Of a stretch of 64,000 nt of DNA, positions 46,091 through 56,875 are shown piece after piece. The notes below the pieces were generated by a model. It did not search any database, had not been told where the DNA came from, and saw only the letters and a list, made by a program, of their open reading frames with translations. This DNA comes from Jacaranda mimosifolia. Its lineage: Eukaryota > Streptophyta > Magnoliopsida > Lamiales > Bignoniaceae. The first letter of the stretch is position 1. Each line of letters starts with the position of its first letter. Location of the stretch: assembly GCA_018894105.1 (NCBI GenBank), contig CM032117.1:40094501-40158500 (forward strand). The letters are read 5' to 3'. The position numbers and the translations under genes are program-made.

Positions 46091-48176
46091 AATATTATTA
46101 TAGCATATTTATTTTGACAATAAAAACAAAATAAGATGAAGAGAAAACATGCCGTATTGAATACTATATAGAGACATGCATATATAGATAAAATTAAAGA
46201 GTCCAAGAAAATGAGAAAGCCAATTAAATCATTGAAGGACAAAAAGTATAAAAATTAATAAATTACGACCTCTCTTTCAACATAATTTTGAGTGAGAAAA
46301 AGTTAATTCATAAAAAAATTCAATTGTCAATATTTACCACTTTATAGCTTCTAAGAACATAAATGATTTTTTATCAATAAAAAATGTTAGCAATTTTTTA
46401 ATAAATATGTAATCTATAATTTTGCAATAAATATCATATATAAGGGGAAATTTTCATATGCTAAAATTTTAAATTTTAATCTCATATTTTGATTCGATTT
46501 GAGAATTTATGATCCTATGTGCTACAAGACTCGTGAATTGAATAAGGTACTTAATTACATCTATTGCAATGCTATAAGATTTAAAAAAGCCTTGCACGTT
46601 GTGGCAATGGAAAAAATTAGACTTGCTTCGCTTTAAATGGCAAATGAGTTGCATTAGTTGTTTATTTTTCTATTAGGAAAGGTTATGAACTTTCTAAAAG
46701 ATATTTGAGTTTTGAACTGCATATTCTCTTTTACTTCATTTAGTTTGTAATTAGACAAAAACTTGCATCTACAAGGGTGGAGTTATACTTTTCAAACACA
46801 AGGTATGGTTATTATGGTCCTTCAAGGTTAATTTCCAAATGAAAATAAGTATGGTAATGTTTAGTTGTATTTTACCTAAACAAAAAATGATCTTGAAAAT
46901 AGAAAATATTAAAAGAATCAAATTTATCAGAAGCAATTATGAGAAAACTTACAAAAAATTATGGAGATAAATTCATATGCAAAAATCTTCAGAAGTTTAA
47001 ATGATTATATTTCAATGAACGATCTTCAACTCTATATCTTTAGAAAATATCATTAGACTAATTTACTTTATAATTATCCAAACGTTTATCAAGCTGTGGC
47101 AATTTTGGTGGAAAGAAATAATCATAATATATCAGTGGTACAAGATATTATTGTCCATGCACATTGAAATCGTAAACATAAAATAATATGTTATTATGAA
47201 TATTACGACCTATTGCAGTGTCCATTTCTTTTCCCAATATGTGATATAAGATGTTACCTAAGCATTCAGAAAAAGGTACCAAAATATCCAATAATGCAAT
47301 CCAAAAGACTAGATCTATCCAGCCAAGTGGCTCTTACAAATAGTGCAACCATTATTGAAGAATAATAAATGGGTTTCTATCTTATTTACAGTTTATTCCA
47401 TTATTTATTACCCTTATATTGGAAAGAAATACTTGTTATCTTTTTACTATAACATACGAAGTGTAACCAATGCAAAAAATAATTTGTGAAGCACTTATAC
47501 AATTAAAATTTTGAATTTTTAAGTGTGAATTTTTCTATTCTTTATTATCAAAATTTTAAACATTTTTCATATGAAAATTTTCATATTTGCAAATCATAAT
47601 TTATTTATATAGAGATCAAGCTTCTACTATCAATTCCAAAGTAATACCTTTAGGGACAAAAATTCTATTGTTGGTTCTTCAAATTAATAATATAAAACTA
47701 GAAACTATAAGATTGAATACTATCCTCATACCTGTCAAATTCGAGATCTGAATTAGGGGTAGTGAAATTTGAAAAGAAATTATTCTTCAACATCTTTTAT
47801 TGGGGGTTCAAGTAATATAGATATTCGTAAGATACTATATCTGAGACAAACAATGTAGACATTGGAATGGAAGAAAGCAAAAAATGTAATAGATCACATA
47901 CATGATGCAAATCCCATAGAAGAAGAAATATATTACGTTAGATTATTACTAAACTATGTTAGAGGCTCAACATATTTATAACTTCAAATGATAATTTTAT
48001 TTTTTATTTTTTATTTCTCTATTTGAGAAGCACCTAAATTAGATATAAATAGAAAATAATTTATAGAACAATAAACGTTAAAGAAAAAATTAACAAGTCA
48101 TGTGTGTCGCACGTGTGGACCTTTCTAGTATACAAAAAAGAGAAAAAGGAAAAGAAAACTATTTTTGATGGAAAAA

Positions 48177-48247
48177 CTAACCCATGGTGAAAGAAGGGGT
48201 AGGAAAGTTGATGATGGTGCTTTTGACTTTGGTCATCATATTGATAT
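48177..48247 (-). pseudogene. GAPN pseudogene, last exon, 3' part
   Basis: Minus strand reads INMMTKVKSTIINFPTPSFTMG and stop (cta at 48177-48179). Plant GAPN proteins end with NxMTKVKxTVINLPTPSYxMG, so the natural C-terminus is kept. The Tat element starts at 48248, right after the Ser-Ile codons. The 65-codon frame 48061-48258 in another phase is a shadow. Confidence 0.9.
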
Positions 48248-48665
48248 TGATGTCCCAAGAAATGACGTCAGTATATTTATCAATGGTCGAGAGGTCGATC
48301 AGAGATGGGAGCTCAGGTGAGCGTTTATTGGGCTAATTGGTAAGAGTCAGTTGAGGTTTTTAGAGGTCGAAGGGTAGGGACATACGAAGTATAAGCGAGT
48401 ATCATATGTTATTAGCTAATCCCTTAAGTAATAAATGAAGATGTATTTATAGTGGATGGTTGAGTTGGCTAGATATTGTTGGGTTTACGTGGCCATCATC
48501 TAAGATGTACATGTGGCTGAAAAGAAGGGTCAGGATCATCTACTGTTGCGGGCACGGGTCGGCTGATTGAGTCAACCGTTTGTGAGGGATGCAAATCCTC
48601 AGGTAATTTTAAGTAATTTACTAAGAGTACGATTATTTTGATCTTTTAGAAATTCTCCTTTATCA
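48248..48665 (-). repeat. 3' LTR of Tat-like element
   Basis: 418 bp, direct repeat of 54703-55120 with scattered substitutions and short indels. A shared tatttatagtgg near 48455 may be part of the promoter on the opposite reading; the functional strand is minus. Confidence 0.9.
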
Positions 48666-48680
48666 TTAATCCCCCAACTT
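48666..48680 (-). other. Polypurine tract of Tat-like element
   Basis: On the minus strand aagttgggggattaa directly precedes the 3' LTR. Confidence 0.7.
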
Positions 48681-49022
48681 ACTTATTTATGAGTGAAATA
48701 CTCATGAATGATGAAGTTGATCAAAGCTATTGATTCCCAACAATCTCATTTTCTGAGCTGTTATATTTCATCATATCTTTCGAGGATTTGGCTTTTATAA
48801 ATTGGCCATCCCAATCCTATTTTTGCCTTCCATTTCTTACCTCTCATCCTTGAGCTTAATGTCAAAATTCCTACCTAATGACCTATACTCCCTACCTCTC
48901 ACCAGGGATAGCGTTTAGCAAGCAGGTGCCAAATTTTTTTTCGACTATTTTGTCATTTTCTTATTGATTTTACTGCTGTCATTTTTCATTTTTTATTTAT
49001 TGATTGCTATATTTACTACACA

Positions 49023-51297
49023 ATGACTGGTAGTTCACCATCCTCTTCATCGAGTGGTAGTGGTCGGAGCCTTTGTCAAGTTCTTCGACCTCCAACCGTA
49101 GTGGTCGAGGTGCTAGTTCTCCAGCATCTCAATTTTTTTTTTATCCCAACGACCTTAGTGGTCCCTTAAATGCTCCCAGAAAAATTGGTCCTAAGGTCTT
49201 TTCGTCTTTATGTAGTAAGTTTTTTATTCCTGATAGTTATAAAATCATAATGCCACAACCTAGGCAAAAAATGTATCAACCTCGACCCAATTGCTTAGCT
49301 TTCATATTTCAGTACTAGGAGCTGGATTAAGGTTCCCTACAGCTGAGCCCATAGCTAATATTATTAGAGCCTTGGGTGTTTGTCCAACTCAGTTGGTCCC
49401 CCAACTCTATTTGTAAAATTCTGGGTTTTATCATCATTATGCGCTACTTCCAGGTCAAGCCTTCTTTCGTTAATTTTTGGTATCTTTTTCATGTTAAACC
49501 TTTCAGTCACTCGGAAGATCGGAGCTTTTACTATATAACTACTCGTTAGAATTTTAAGTTTCTGACCAACCTCCCTAGGTCGGATAGCTCTTGGCGCCAT
49601 AAGTGGTTCTTCATAGAAGCCTCCCCTCATAACCCTTGGAACGTTCCTAACGAGTGGCGGGATGATTAACCAACCTTCTTCTCCGATGAGGAACCTTCCT
49701 AGGTTGAAGGTTTCATTGAGGAACATCTAACCACATAGCGGTTTGATTTTCAAGACCTCTTTTGCAAAGAGACACTTAAACTAGCCAATCTTTCTCAAGC
49801 TAGACTTCAACCTAAGAGAACTCTTAGTAACTTTTTCATAAAATTATTTTGTCTAATATATGTATCTTCTAACCCTATTCTTACATTTCCTTATTTTGTA
49901 GACTTGATGGCTTTTAAAGCGACGACAACTAATCTTATGAAACAAAAGAAGGCCGAAGCTGTTGTTGCTATGAAACGTAAGCGTGGCGAAAGGACCTCCG
50001 TACCTACGGCTGATGATAGCTCGAGTCCTATTACACCTTCCAATGATACTGATCTACTCTCAACAGGTGCAACTCTCAACATGGTCGAGCAGCAAAGCTT
50101 GTGCCTTTGGCACCTACCCTTTTTAGGTCTGTTGCAACGTTGCCGATGAGACTGAGCATCGTTTTGATCCTTTGATCAATCTATTCAAGGGAGCGAGTCT
50201 GATCTCCGTACTACAAGATGAAAATGTTGCCCATAAAGGGAAACAAAAGGTCAGGGGTGAGACTCCATAGATCAGCTTGGATAGCTATTCAACCCATTCC
50301 AGTGGTCAAACTATCTGCCTAAAACGACAACAAGCTCCCAATGTTTATTGGTCCTAAAGCTATTCCTGCCTCTTTCAGTCTACATGTTCCCCTTGTTGAC
50401 AATGAAGCTTTAGAAGAGGCTCATAGATTGAGTTAAAGGTTAGAGGTACTACACCTCGCTGCACATCAGAATGCCTCTTTATCCTAACCTACAATCATCA
50501 TTTCTTTTATTTTAACAAGTGAGATAGAATGTGGGTCATACGACCTATATAATAGTTGCTGTGTGAAAGGAAATGGACAAAATTTGTTGATGTCGACTCG
50601 CAATTGCTTCGTCGAAGAGCATTTAGCTCATAATTTAATGTAGGTAGTTTATCACGACCCTTTCCTTATTTCCCTTGTATTAGTTTTTATTATATTGTTC
50701 TAAAATTTCGGTTGTGATTGTGTATAGACCACGACTTTCGCTTGTCAGCTGGTTTTATAATCTACCTTCTTTTGCGATTGTCATGTGGTCGTATAAGCTC
50801 AAGTTGATGATCAATATGTTTAATCGAAGAGGCTTAGGGGTGAGATCTCTGCCAAAGATATCATTCTCAAAGAGAAAGATGAGAAGATCATTAGCCTGGA
50901 GAAGGGCATAGAACAACTCAAATCTAACCTTATGAACTCTCAGAAAAAATCAAATGACCTATCTTCCCAATTTGATGCTGAGAAGAAAAAATTGTTTAAG
51001 GTAGGTCAAATGAAAGGTCTTGATGAGTTTCAACAGTCCACATCCTTTAAAAGTAAACTTCAAGATGCTCACCACAGTAGAGTTCGCAACTTTATGCAGT
51101 TGCAAAACTTTACGCTAGCAGTACAGAAGGGCTCGATAACTTTTACAAATGCTAATTTCAACTTGAAAAGTTAGGTGAGCTGAAAGAAGGATTCGACATG
51201 GACCTACTCGACCCTAGCAAAACTGAAGACCTCGCTGATTATCCAAACGTCCAATTTCCCATTCTATTCAAAGAGGAGTTTGGGTACGTATTCTAAA
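49023..51297 (+). pseudogene. Antisense additional ORF (Transposase_28-like)
   Basis: Runs opposite to gag-pol. It opens MTGSSPSSSSSGSG, shifts frame near 49070 to give a Ser/Gly-rich N-terminus and FFYPNDLSGPL, shifts again near 49310, then reads GLRFPTAEPIANIIRALGV, followed by a Gly-Phe-Tyr block and WR(H)KWFFIEA-type sequence. This layout resembles the plant 'putative gypsy type transposon' domain (PF04195) found in extra ORFs of Tat elements. A basic linker (49904-50080), coiled-coil sequence (about 50850-51000) and the tail FDMDLLDPSKTEDLADYP follow, stopping at 51297. Many stops break it. Its role is unknown. Confidence 0.6.
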
Positions 51298-51429
51298 AGT
51301 TGGCCAATCCAAGAGATAAGGCATCTGGTGCCAACTTAGGATCGAGACCCTCATGAGCATAATCTCAGTTTCCTGGTCCTTAAACTACACTCCATGACCC
51401 TTTTGTCTATTTTTGATATTTTATGTACC

Positions 51430-52440
51430 TCGACCAAGCTCTAGGCTTAATGTATGCCAATCAATTGTAAGTTGGTCTAATGGCATACTTAGCTATGTTT
51501 TTGGTATATATCTTGCTTATATTACGACCTAGCATTAGCCCTGTAAGTAGGTTGTATAGAATACTTGTATTTTAGGGTCTTTTACAGATCTTATTTTATA
51601 AAAGCATTCATTTTCTCTATTTTGTCCCCTTTTTCTTTGATCTTCTTTAGATGATCTTTTTAAGACTTTATTTCTTTGTTGACATAAGCTCTTTATATCA
51701 CTTATATGTTGTCTTCAACCCTTCTTTTTCTTAGGTCGAGACCTATTGTAATGCAATTTTCATCTTGCAGTGCTAGACTTGTCGTTGGACTTGGCCAATT
51801 GATTGCAAAATTGCTGATCATGTTAGTTGGCCTTATCCATTTTATATTCTTCCAAGATTATGACCAAGCTCGAGTTATCCATTATTTCACATGGTCTTTC
51901 ACAGACCTTATTTCATGTTTATTCTTATACTTTCTTTTGGTTGTGTGATCTTTCTCAAATCTAATTAGTTTGGTCAATTACGACCTAGCGTTAGCCCTAT
52001 AAGTAGGTTATAATTTTGAAGAGTTGTATTTTGGGGTCTTTCGCTAGTCTTATTTCATGCTTATTCTTATACTTTCCTTTGGTTGCGTGATTTTTCTTAG
52101 ATCTAATTAGTTTGGTCGATTATCGATCTATCACCAATCTTCCATGCCCTGTACCTTCGCTTGGCCTTTCTCAGGTTTAGTTAATTTGGTCGGTTATCGA
52201 CCTATTTTTAATCTTTCTCGACCTATACTTTTGCTACTGAGGTCTAGTTAGTTTGGTTGGTTATCGACTTATTTTCACTTTTCCTCAACCTATACTTTTG
52301 CTTGACCTCTCTTAGGTCTAATTAGTTTGGCCAGTTGTTGACCTATTCTCACTCTTTTTTTTACCTTTCTCAGGTCTAGTTAATTTGGTCGGTTGTCGAC
52401 CTATTTTCATTCATCCTCAACCTGTACTTTTCCCTACTTT
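51430..52440 (+). repeat. Minisatellite region of Tat-like element
   Basis: Degenerate units of about 65 bases (tttctcaggtctagttagtttggtcggttatcgacctattt type) repeat about six times between 51950 and 52430. A looser pair carrying cgacctagc(a/g)ttagccct lies near 51525 and 51980. Such arrays are common in the non-coding part of Tat elements. Confidence 0.75.
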
Positions 52441-52529
52441 TAAACATTAGTAACAAGATAAGTACATGAAATGGTAGTACATATATAATTTCAGAATGCA
52501 GTTATGTGAAAAGAAATACAAAAATGACC

Positions 52530-53041
52530 ACGAAAATCTAAAAATAGAATAGAACTTCATATCTGTTGGGCATCCCCAAGCCAATGGTCAAATGGAGGAA
52601 ACTAACAAAACTCTTTTGGATAACTTGAAAAAGAGGTTGAATGGGGTAAAATGTGAATGATTAGGTAAACTTCCAGGTGTGTTATGGGCTTACAGGATAA
52701 CACCAAGAATTTCAACTGGAGAAACGCCTTTCCATATGGTCTATGAGGCGGAAGCAGTGATCCCTGCAGGGATCGAAATGGAGGCTTTTAGGGTGCAAGA
52801 GTTCAACTTGCAGGATAATGCGGAGGAGCAAGCTTTTGACCTAGATGTTGTTGAGGAAGCGAGAGGGATAGTAGCACAACAAATTTTTTTGTAGAAAAGG
52901 CAAATGGAAAAGAACTACAATAAAAAAGTGAAAGCTAGAAGTTTGGAGGAGGATGATTTGGAAGAACCATTCAAGGTCGAGAAAGTGGCAAAGAACGGAG
53001 CTTACAGATTGCAGATGCTCGATGAGAAGGACCTCCCATGA
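52530..53041 (+). pseudogene. Integrase C-terminal part, inverted
   Basis: On the plus strand: ISVGHPQANGQMEETNKTLL, then after a stop the frame 52679-52894 with LWAYRITPRISTGETPFHMV and YEAEAVIPAGIE, and beyond another stop NGAYRLQMLDEKDLP and stop at 53039. This is the end of the Gypsy integrase catalytic core and the GPY-type C-terminal region. It should lie on the minus strand after the piece at 53041-53480 but is reversed. Confidence 0.8.
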
Positions 53042-53480
53042 CCATAGGGAATATAAAATTTAAAGAAATTTTGCGCGTGAAGTATTTCATTTCCTTACAC
53101 CATTATATTATCTACTTTCCCTGGAACTGTGTGTCATTATCTAAAATGAGGATTTGGGGAATCCCCAAAATGATGCACTATGTTCCTCTAGAGCAAATTC
53201 ATGACCTCCATTTTCGATATCTTCACTACCACTTCTATTTCAACCCATTTACTGAAATATTCAACAGCTACAATAGCATATTTCTTTTCGACCCTTTACT
53301 GGTGGAAAAGGTCCGATAATGTCTGTCCCCCGCTTCGGGTTAATAGATTAAGTTGGCATACAACTGAATTCCCGACACCTTTTTGCGAATTCAATAGCAT
53401 TCTTAACCAATGTAAGCTAAAAATATACTTGTCTGATAACTCTCTAGGCTAAGGCTGGACCTCCTGAGTGGTTTCAAAAA
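53041..53480 (-). pseudogene. Integrase N-terminal half
   Basis: Minus strand shows the end of the zinc-binding region (AIEFAKRCREFSCMPT), the start of the catalytic core (GTDIIGPFPPVKG, first Asp), DYFSKW-like sequence (VEYFSKWVEIE) and ILDNDTQF (second Asp). Stops and shifts break all of it, and it ends where the inverted half begins. The + strand frames at 53038-53452 are shadows. Confidence 0.75.
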
Positions 53481-53711
53481 CTACCCTTATGTATCTCTCT
53501 TAAGACATAATATACTTAGGTTGCGTCTAAGTAGCACAAAAGTGGCCAACCAAACGACCTCTTATATAACTCGTCTTTCCATATTGTGAACCTTAGTGTC
53601 CATGTACTCTTATCATTTTTCATCACATTCATTCCTCTTCATAGACATATTTCTTCGCCACTTTCATGAGGGTCTCCACATTAGAAGGTAGTTCTCTTGC
53701 TAATGCTGACA
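53481..53711 (-). other. Deleted pol region, no clear domain
   Basis: Only about 230 bases separate integrase and gag, where protease, reverse transcriptase and RNase H (over 2 kb) should be. No RT motif is visible, so most of pol is deleted. Confidence 0.6.
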
Positions 53712-54240
53712 CTAAAGGACTCTTCTTGATACCATAATTAGTATGCTAACCAGCATGTCTACATTGAGATCAGGCACTTCCAAAACCTCATTATTAAAAT
53801 AACTCATGAAGGAACGAAGAGTCTCATCTTCTTTCTGCCTTATGGTAAGTAGATATGTAGTTGGTCTTTTGGACTTCATTTTACTCGCGAAATGATACAA
53901 AAACTTCTGACATAATCGATCGTAGGTTACTACTGTTCCCACCGGCAATGAGGTGAACCATTCTTACGCTCAACCATACAAGGTGGTGATGGATACCCTG
54001 CAATCGATGGCATCAGATAGTCCATACAATTGTATGACACGTTCAAAAGCCGTTAAGTGCTCTTAAGGATATGAGTTTCCCTCATACCTCAAAAGATCGA
54101 GTATCTTGAATCCCATAGACACTGTTTCTGACAAAATCTAGGCACTAAATGGAAATCCTCTTTTTTGTAGAGTGGATTCATGTTGTTCCTTTCTCTTAAT
54201 CTCTTCCAATTTTCTACTCAATTGTTCTATCTGATCATTG
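53712..54240 (-). pseudogene. Gag of Tat-like element (broken)
   Basis: Minus strand: LRYEGNSYP(stop)EHLTAF, IQLYGLSDAIDCRVSITTLYG, EWFTSLPVGTV, then the open frame 53712-53948 with LCQKFLYHFASKMKSKRPTT, YLLTIRQKEDETLRSFMSYF and VLEVPDLNVDMLV. This is a classic Retrotrans_gag capsid domain (PF03732). Two stops lie before EWFTSLP. The C-terminal knuckle and protease are missing. Confidence 0.8.
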
Positions 54241-54702
54241 ATCTCCTACACTTTTGTGCGCATCTGCCCTTTGGGGTGTCACTCAAATGACCACGCTCCT
54301 CTATTCCTCAGCATACTCGTTGATTCTTCTTCCCCTTGCTCCTAATAACTTTCCTTTTCTCATGAGTCCTCTTTACTTCTGACCACCTCTGTCCTCCTTA
54401 ATCATTTCGAGGGCTCTTTATGAAATAACTGCCTTAGGAAAAGAAGTTACGATGCTAGGGTTTCACTTGCTAATCTGCAATTGATGGCTTTGTTTGTTAC
54501 CATTTTGGTCAAAGCTCATACCTCCAATAATATAATTCCAACCATAGGCTCAGCACGGGGCACGAAAAGGGTTTGCTACAAGGAGGGCAAACTGGTCCGA
54601 ATTTCTGGTGTCCCCACATTCCTACTTGGTGTTTGTCGCCATAAGCTTTGCTTAGCCCAAAGTTCCAAACACTCAATCTAGTTTCCCACAGACGAATCCT
54701 AT
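54241..54702 (-). other. 5' leader of Tat-like element
   Basis: Lies between the 5' LTR and gag. On the minus strand it starts ataggattcgtctgtgggaa, a worn form of the ggcgccgtctgtgggaa leader of Tat/Athila-type elements, and ends with a Glu/Lys-rich N-terminal gag stretch (QLSRKLEEIKRKEQHES, about 54150-54240). The + strand frame 54481-54681 is not recognised. Confidence 0.55.
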
Positions 54703-55120
54703 TGATGTCGCAAGAAATGACATTAGTATATTTATCAATGATCGAGAGGTCAGCCAGAGATGGGAGCTCGGGTGAGCATTTATTAAGCTAATTGGTAAGA
54801 GTCGTCAAGGGCTCTAAAGGTCGACGGGTAGGGACATACAAAGCATAAGTGAGTATCAAATGTTATTAGTTGATCCCTTAAGCAATAAATGATGGGGTAT
54901 TTATAGTGGACGGTTAAGTTGGCTAGATACTGTTGGGTCTGCGTGGCCATCATCTAAGATGTATATGTGGCTAAAACAAAGGATTAGGATCGTCTATTAT
55001 TGTGGGCACAGGTTGAGTGGTCGTGTCGACCCATTTGTGAAGGATGCGAATCCTCAGGTAAGTTAACGAAATTAACTAAGAGTAAAGGCATTTTGGTCTT
55101 TTAGAAATTCTCCCTTATCA
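54703..55120 (-). repeat. 5' LTR of Tat-like element
   Basis: 418 bp, partner of 48248-48665, with the same tgatgtc and tca ends. Confidence 0.9.
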
Positions 55121-55168
55121 GATACTATTAGTTATACGTTGAGAGCCAATTTCACTGTCCTAGAAGCC
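55121..55168 (-). pseudogene. GAPN pseudogene, last exon, 5' part
   Basis: Minus strand, after a ttcttag acceptor: GF(stop)DSEIGSQRITNSI, which matches GIKDSGIGSQGITNSI of GAPN and continues in frame in the piece at 48177-48247. The tag stands where Lys is expected. Confidence 0.85.
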
Positions 55169-55582
55169 CTAAGAAAAAGACAAAGCTAGCTAGATTAGTT
55201 AACTTGCGTGTATGACATGCATATAAATCAACTAATTTTTCAACTCTATACCCACTCTAGTCATTACTTTCCAACAAAACATTGAAATACAATCTCATTT
55301 TTCAAACCAAAACTACTTTTTCAATTTTTTGTAAATACATGAAAGTAAAAATGAGCTCTGAGAACATGTCCAAACGGGCCCTTTTCTTTTACTTCAGACA
55401 TGCATTTGATAAATATTTGCACAAATGTCAAAATTAATAAACTTTTTTTACTTTAAACTTCTTTTGCTTAACAACATTTTGGGAAACAAAAGTAAAGAGG
55501 TAAAAGGGACAGAAAGATGGCATCTGATTAATGTCTTATATATATATATATATTTATCTATTCTTGAATAGTACAGGAGTAC
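55169..55582 (-). other. GAPN intron remnant; one exon missing
   Basis: AT-rich DNA between the last exon and the catalytic-Cys exon. The expected exon of about 120 bases (CVFTRD, INSAPARG motifs) cannot be found on the minus strand. A gggcccgtttggacatg phrase near 55370 resembles the end of a MITE. A (TA)n run lies at about 55537-55552. The 68-codon frame 55448-55654 reads from the true exon into this intron. Confidence 0.6.
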
Positions 55583-55962
55583 ATGCAGTCCAAAATTGCT
55601 TGCATTGCAATGGCGGATACCTTCCTCAATAAAGCTAATACTGATTACTAGCAAAACCGAACCAAACGACTCATCCCAAGTTATTCACATATTTGATCGA
55701 ACATTATCCAGTAACAATGGCCATATGGGGTTACCCTCCATTCGATACTCCTGACAAAATGTTGCTCCTTTTTTGCTTAGCATCCATCACCAAATCTTCA
55801 ATCAAATTAGCTAAAGATTCTATGACGACATGAGTTATATTACAGTCATCCTCAAGTGGCCCAATTGTCAATTTTTCCACCTTTTCATTCATTTTCTTAA
55901 CAAGAGCATCAACAATAGATTCAATAACTAAAACAACCTTAATTGTTGTGCACTTGTGTCCA
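55583..55962 (-). pseudogene. GAPN pseudogene, catalytic-Cys exon
   Basis: After a tcttctag acceptor (55963-55964) the exon reads SGHKCTTIKVVLVIESIVDA, in which the ALDH nucleophile Cys is kept though GQRC has become GHKC. Next come KLTIGPLEDDCNITHV and LVMDAKQK. One extra A in a run at about 55773 shifts the frame; in the new frame the family match goes on: GATFCQEYR, GNPIWPLLLDNVRSN, a tga stop, then SFGSVLLVISISFIEEGIRH and CNASNFGL. The end reads ctgcat|gt where ctgcag|gt would be usual. The 145-codon frame 55731-56168 includes intron and LTR at its N-terminal end. Confidence 0.9.
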
Positions 55963-56003
55963 CTAGAAGATAAAGCTAAACTAAGATAAACGCAAATGGT
56001 TTT

Positions 56004-56607
56004 TGTTAGGTTATCTTCCCAAGACCAGTTTTGATTATGCCTTGAATCAAGTTGATTGAATCTATGATGGTAGGTGCAGGTTATATGGCAACTAGCCATT
56101 GCGGAAAATCTAGAATTTCCTATGTATATGACTATGTATTTTTGGTATGTTACCATTGCACTATTCAAGGAGAAAAATGAGCTAATTAAAGATTCACTCT
56201 TGAGGATTCGGTACTCAACTATTTAAAAGAATAGAGAGCTTGATGAAAAGTAGCGAGTGCTATTATGTGAGAGTAGGATTTTTCCTTTGCTCAATATTTT
56301 ATCTTTCTCAAAACTCCAGTTCAGGTTGATGAGTGTCTATTACAATTCTGTGAGGTTTTGAGAAGTTAGCGCTGCTCTTTGTTCTTGTTCTAATCTCTTT
56401 GATTAATAAAGTATAGGTACAAAATCCTAAGTCCTTTGGCTTAGGTAGTGGAGTAGGCTTGCCGAACCACTATAACTATCTTGTCTCTTTATTTATCTTT
56501 CTCTTTATTTCTATTATCCCTGGAATTTCAGTTATATATGGAAGTTCCAGTTTATATTGTCTGACTCCTCTAAGTTCTTTACTCGTTTGGGTCTTTATAC
56601 TCTTTCA
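56004..56607 (+). repeat. 5' LTR of Copia element
   Basis: 604 bp, TGTTAGG...TTTCA. An attaataaag near 56402 could serve as poly(A) signal. Indels against the 3' LTR (for example about 17 bases near 56340) show age. It starts only about 40 bases from the GAPN exon acceptor. Confidence 0.85.
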
Positions 56608-56609
56608 AT

Positions 56610-56621
56610 TGGTACCAGAGC
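56610..56621 (+). other. Primer-binding site of Copia element
   Basis: tggtaccagagc, one base from the plant tRNA-Met(i) complement, two bases after the LTR end. Confidence 0.85.
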
Positions 56622-56669
56622 TGAGGGCTCATATATATAAGTTTAACAACTTGAGCTAAAAGATCCTAA

Positions 56670-56875
56670 TGGCTTTTTCTTGCTTTGATGTGTATGCAGA
56701 AGGTTAGTCTCTCACTCGTCCCCCTCTATTCGATGGGACAAATTATTCAACCAAGAATAATAGGATTGAGGAATTTTTCATAGCATTGGATTATGACCTA
56801 TAGAGCATAGTCATTGATAGGCCTCTTATTCCTACCAACAAAAGTCTTCAACAAGGAAACTGGAACTTACTGCTA
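56670..56875 (+). pseudogene. Copia gag, N-terminal part
   Basis: Starts MAFSCFDVYAEG and shows PPLFDGTNYSTKNNRIEEFF and ALDYDL, the start of a Copia gag (DUF4219/UBN2 type, FxGxNYxxW pattern with Trp lost). Two tag stops lie within 60 codons. It is interrupted at 56876 by the MITE. Confidence 0.7.

Larger units (their letters stand above)
42251..48176. other. AT-rich intergenic region without recognised genes
   Basis: About 6 kb with stops in all frames. Simple repeats are the only clear structure: a tatcta-type run at about 42300-42330, (TG)n at about 44575-44604 and (AAT)n at about 46053-46090. Exons of the possible gene at 25105 could be hidden here, but I see no domain or convincing frame. 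The last 100 bases or so are the 3' flank of the GAPN pseudogene. The minus-strand frames at 42109-42390 and 46030-46242 come from simple repeats. Confidence 0.5.
48248..55120 (-). mobile_element. Tat-lineage Gypsy element in the GAPN last exon
   Basis: LTRs of 418 bp at 48248-48665 and 54703-55120, both opening tgatgtc and ending tca. Target duplication gatat (48243-48247) and gatac (55121-55125), one transition apart. A minus-strand polypurine tract (agttgggggat, complement of 48666-48680) and a leader reading cgtctgtgggaa (complement of 54687-54698) orient it on the minus strand. Gag and integrase remnants run on the minus strand; an extra ORF runs on the plus strand. An antisense extra ORF between pol and the 3' LTR, plus a minisatellite, is known for Tat-lineage elements. 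Protease, reverse transcriptase and RNase H are mostly gone. Confidence 0.85.

Noticed and set aside
46030..46242. Minus-strand frame with a long Ile run
   Set aside because: Translation of the (AAT)n microsatellite.
48061..48258. 65-codon minus-strand frame with a His/Gln-rich start
   Set aside because: Another phase of the same strand gives the GAPN C-terminus with its natural stop; this frame is a shadow.
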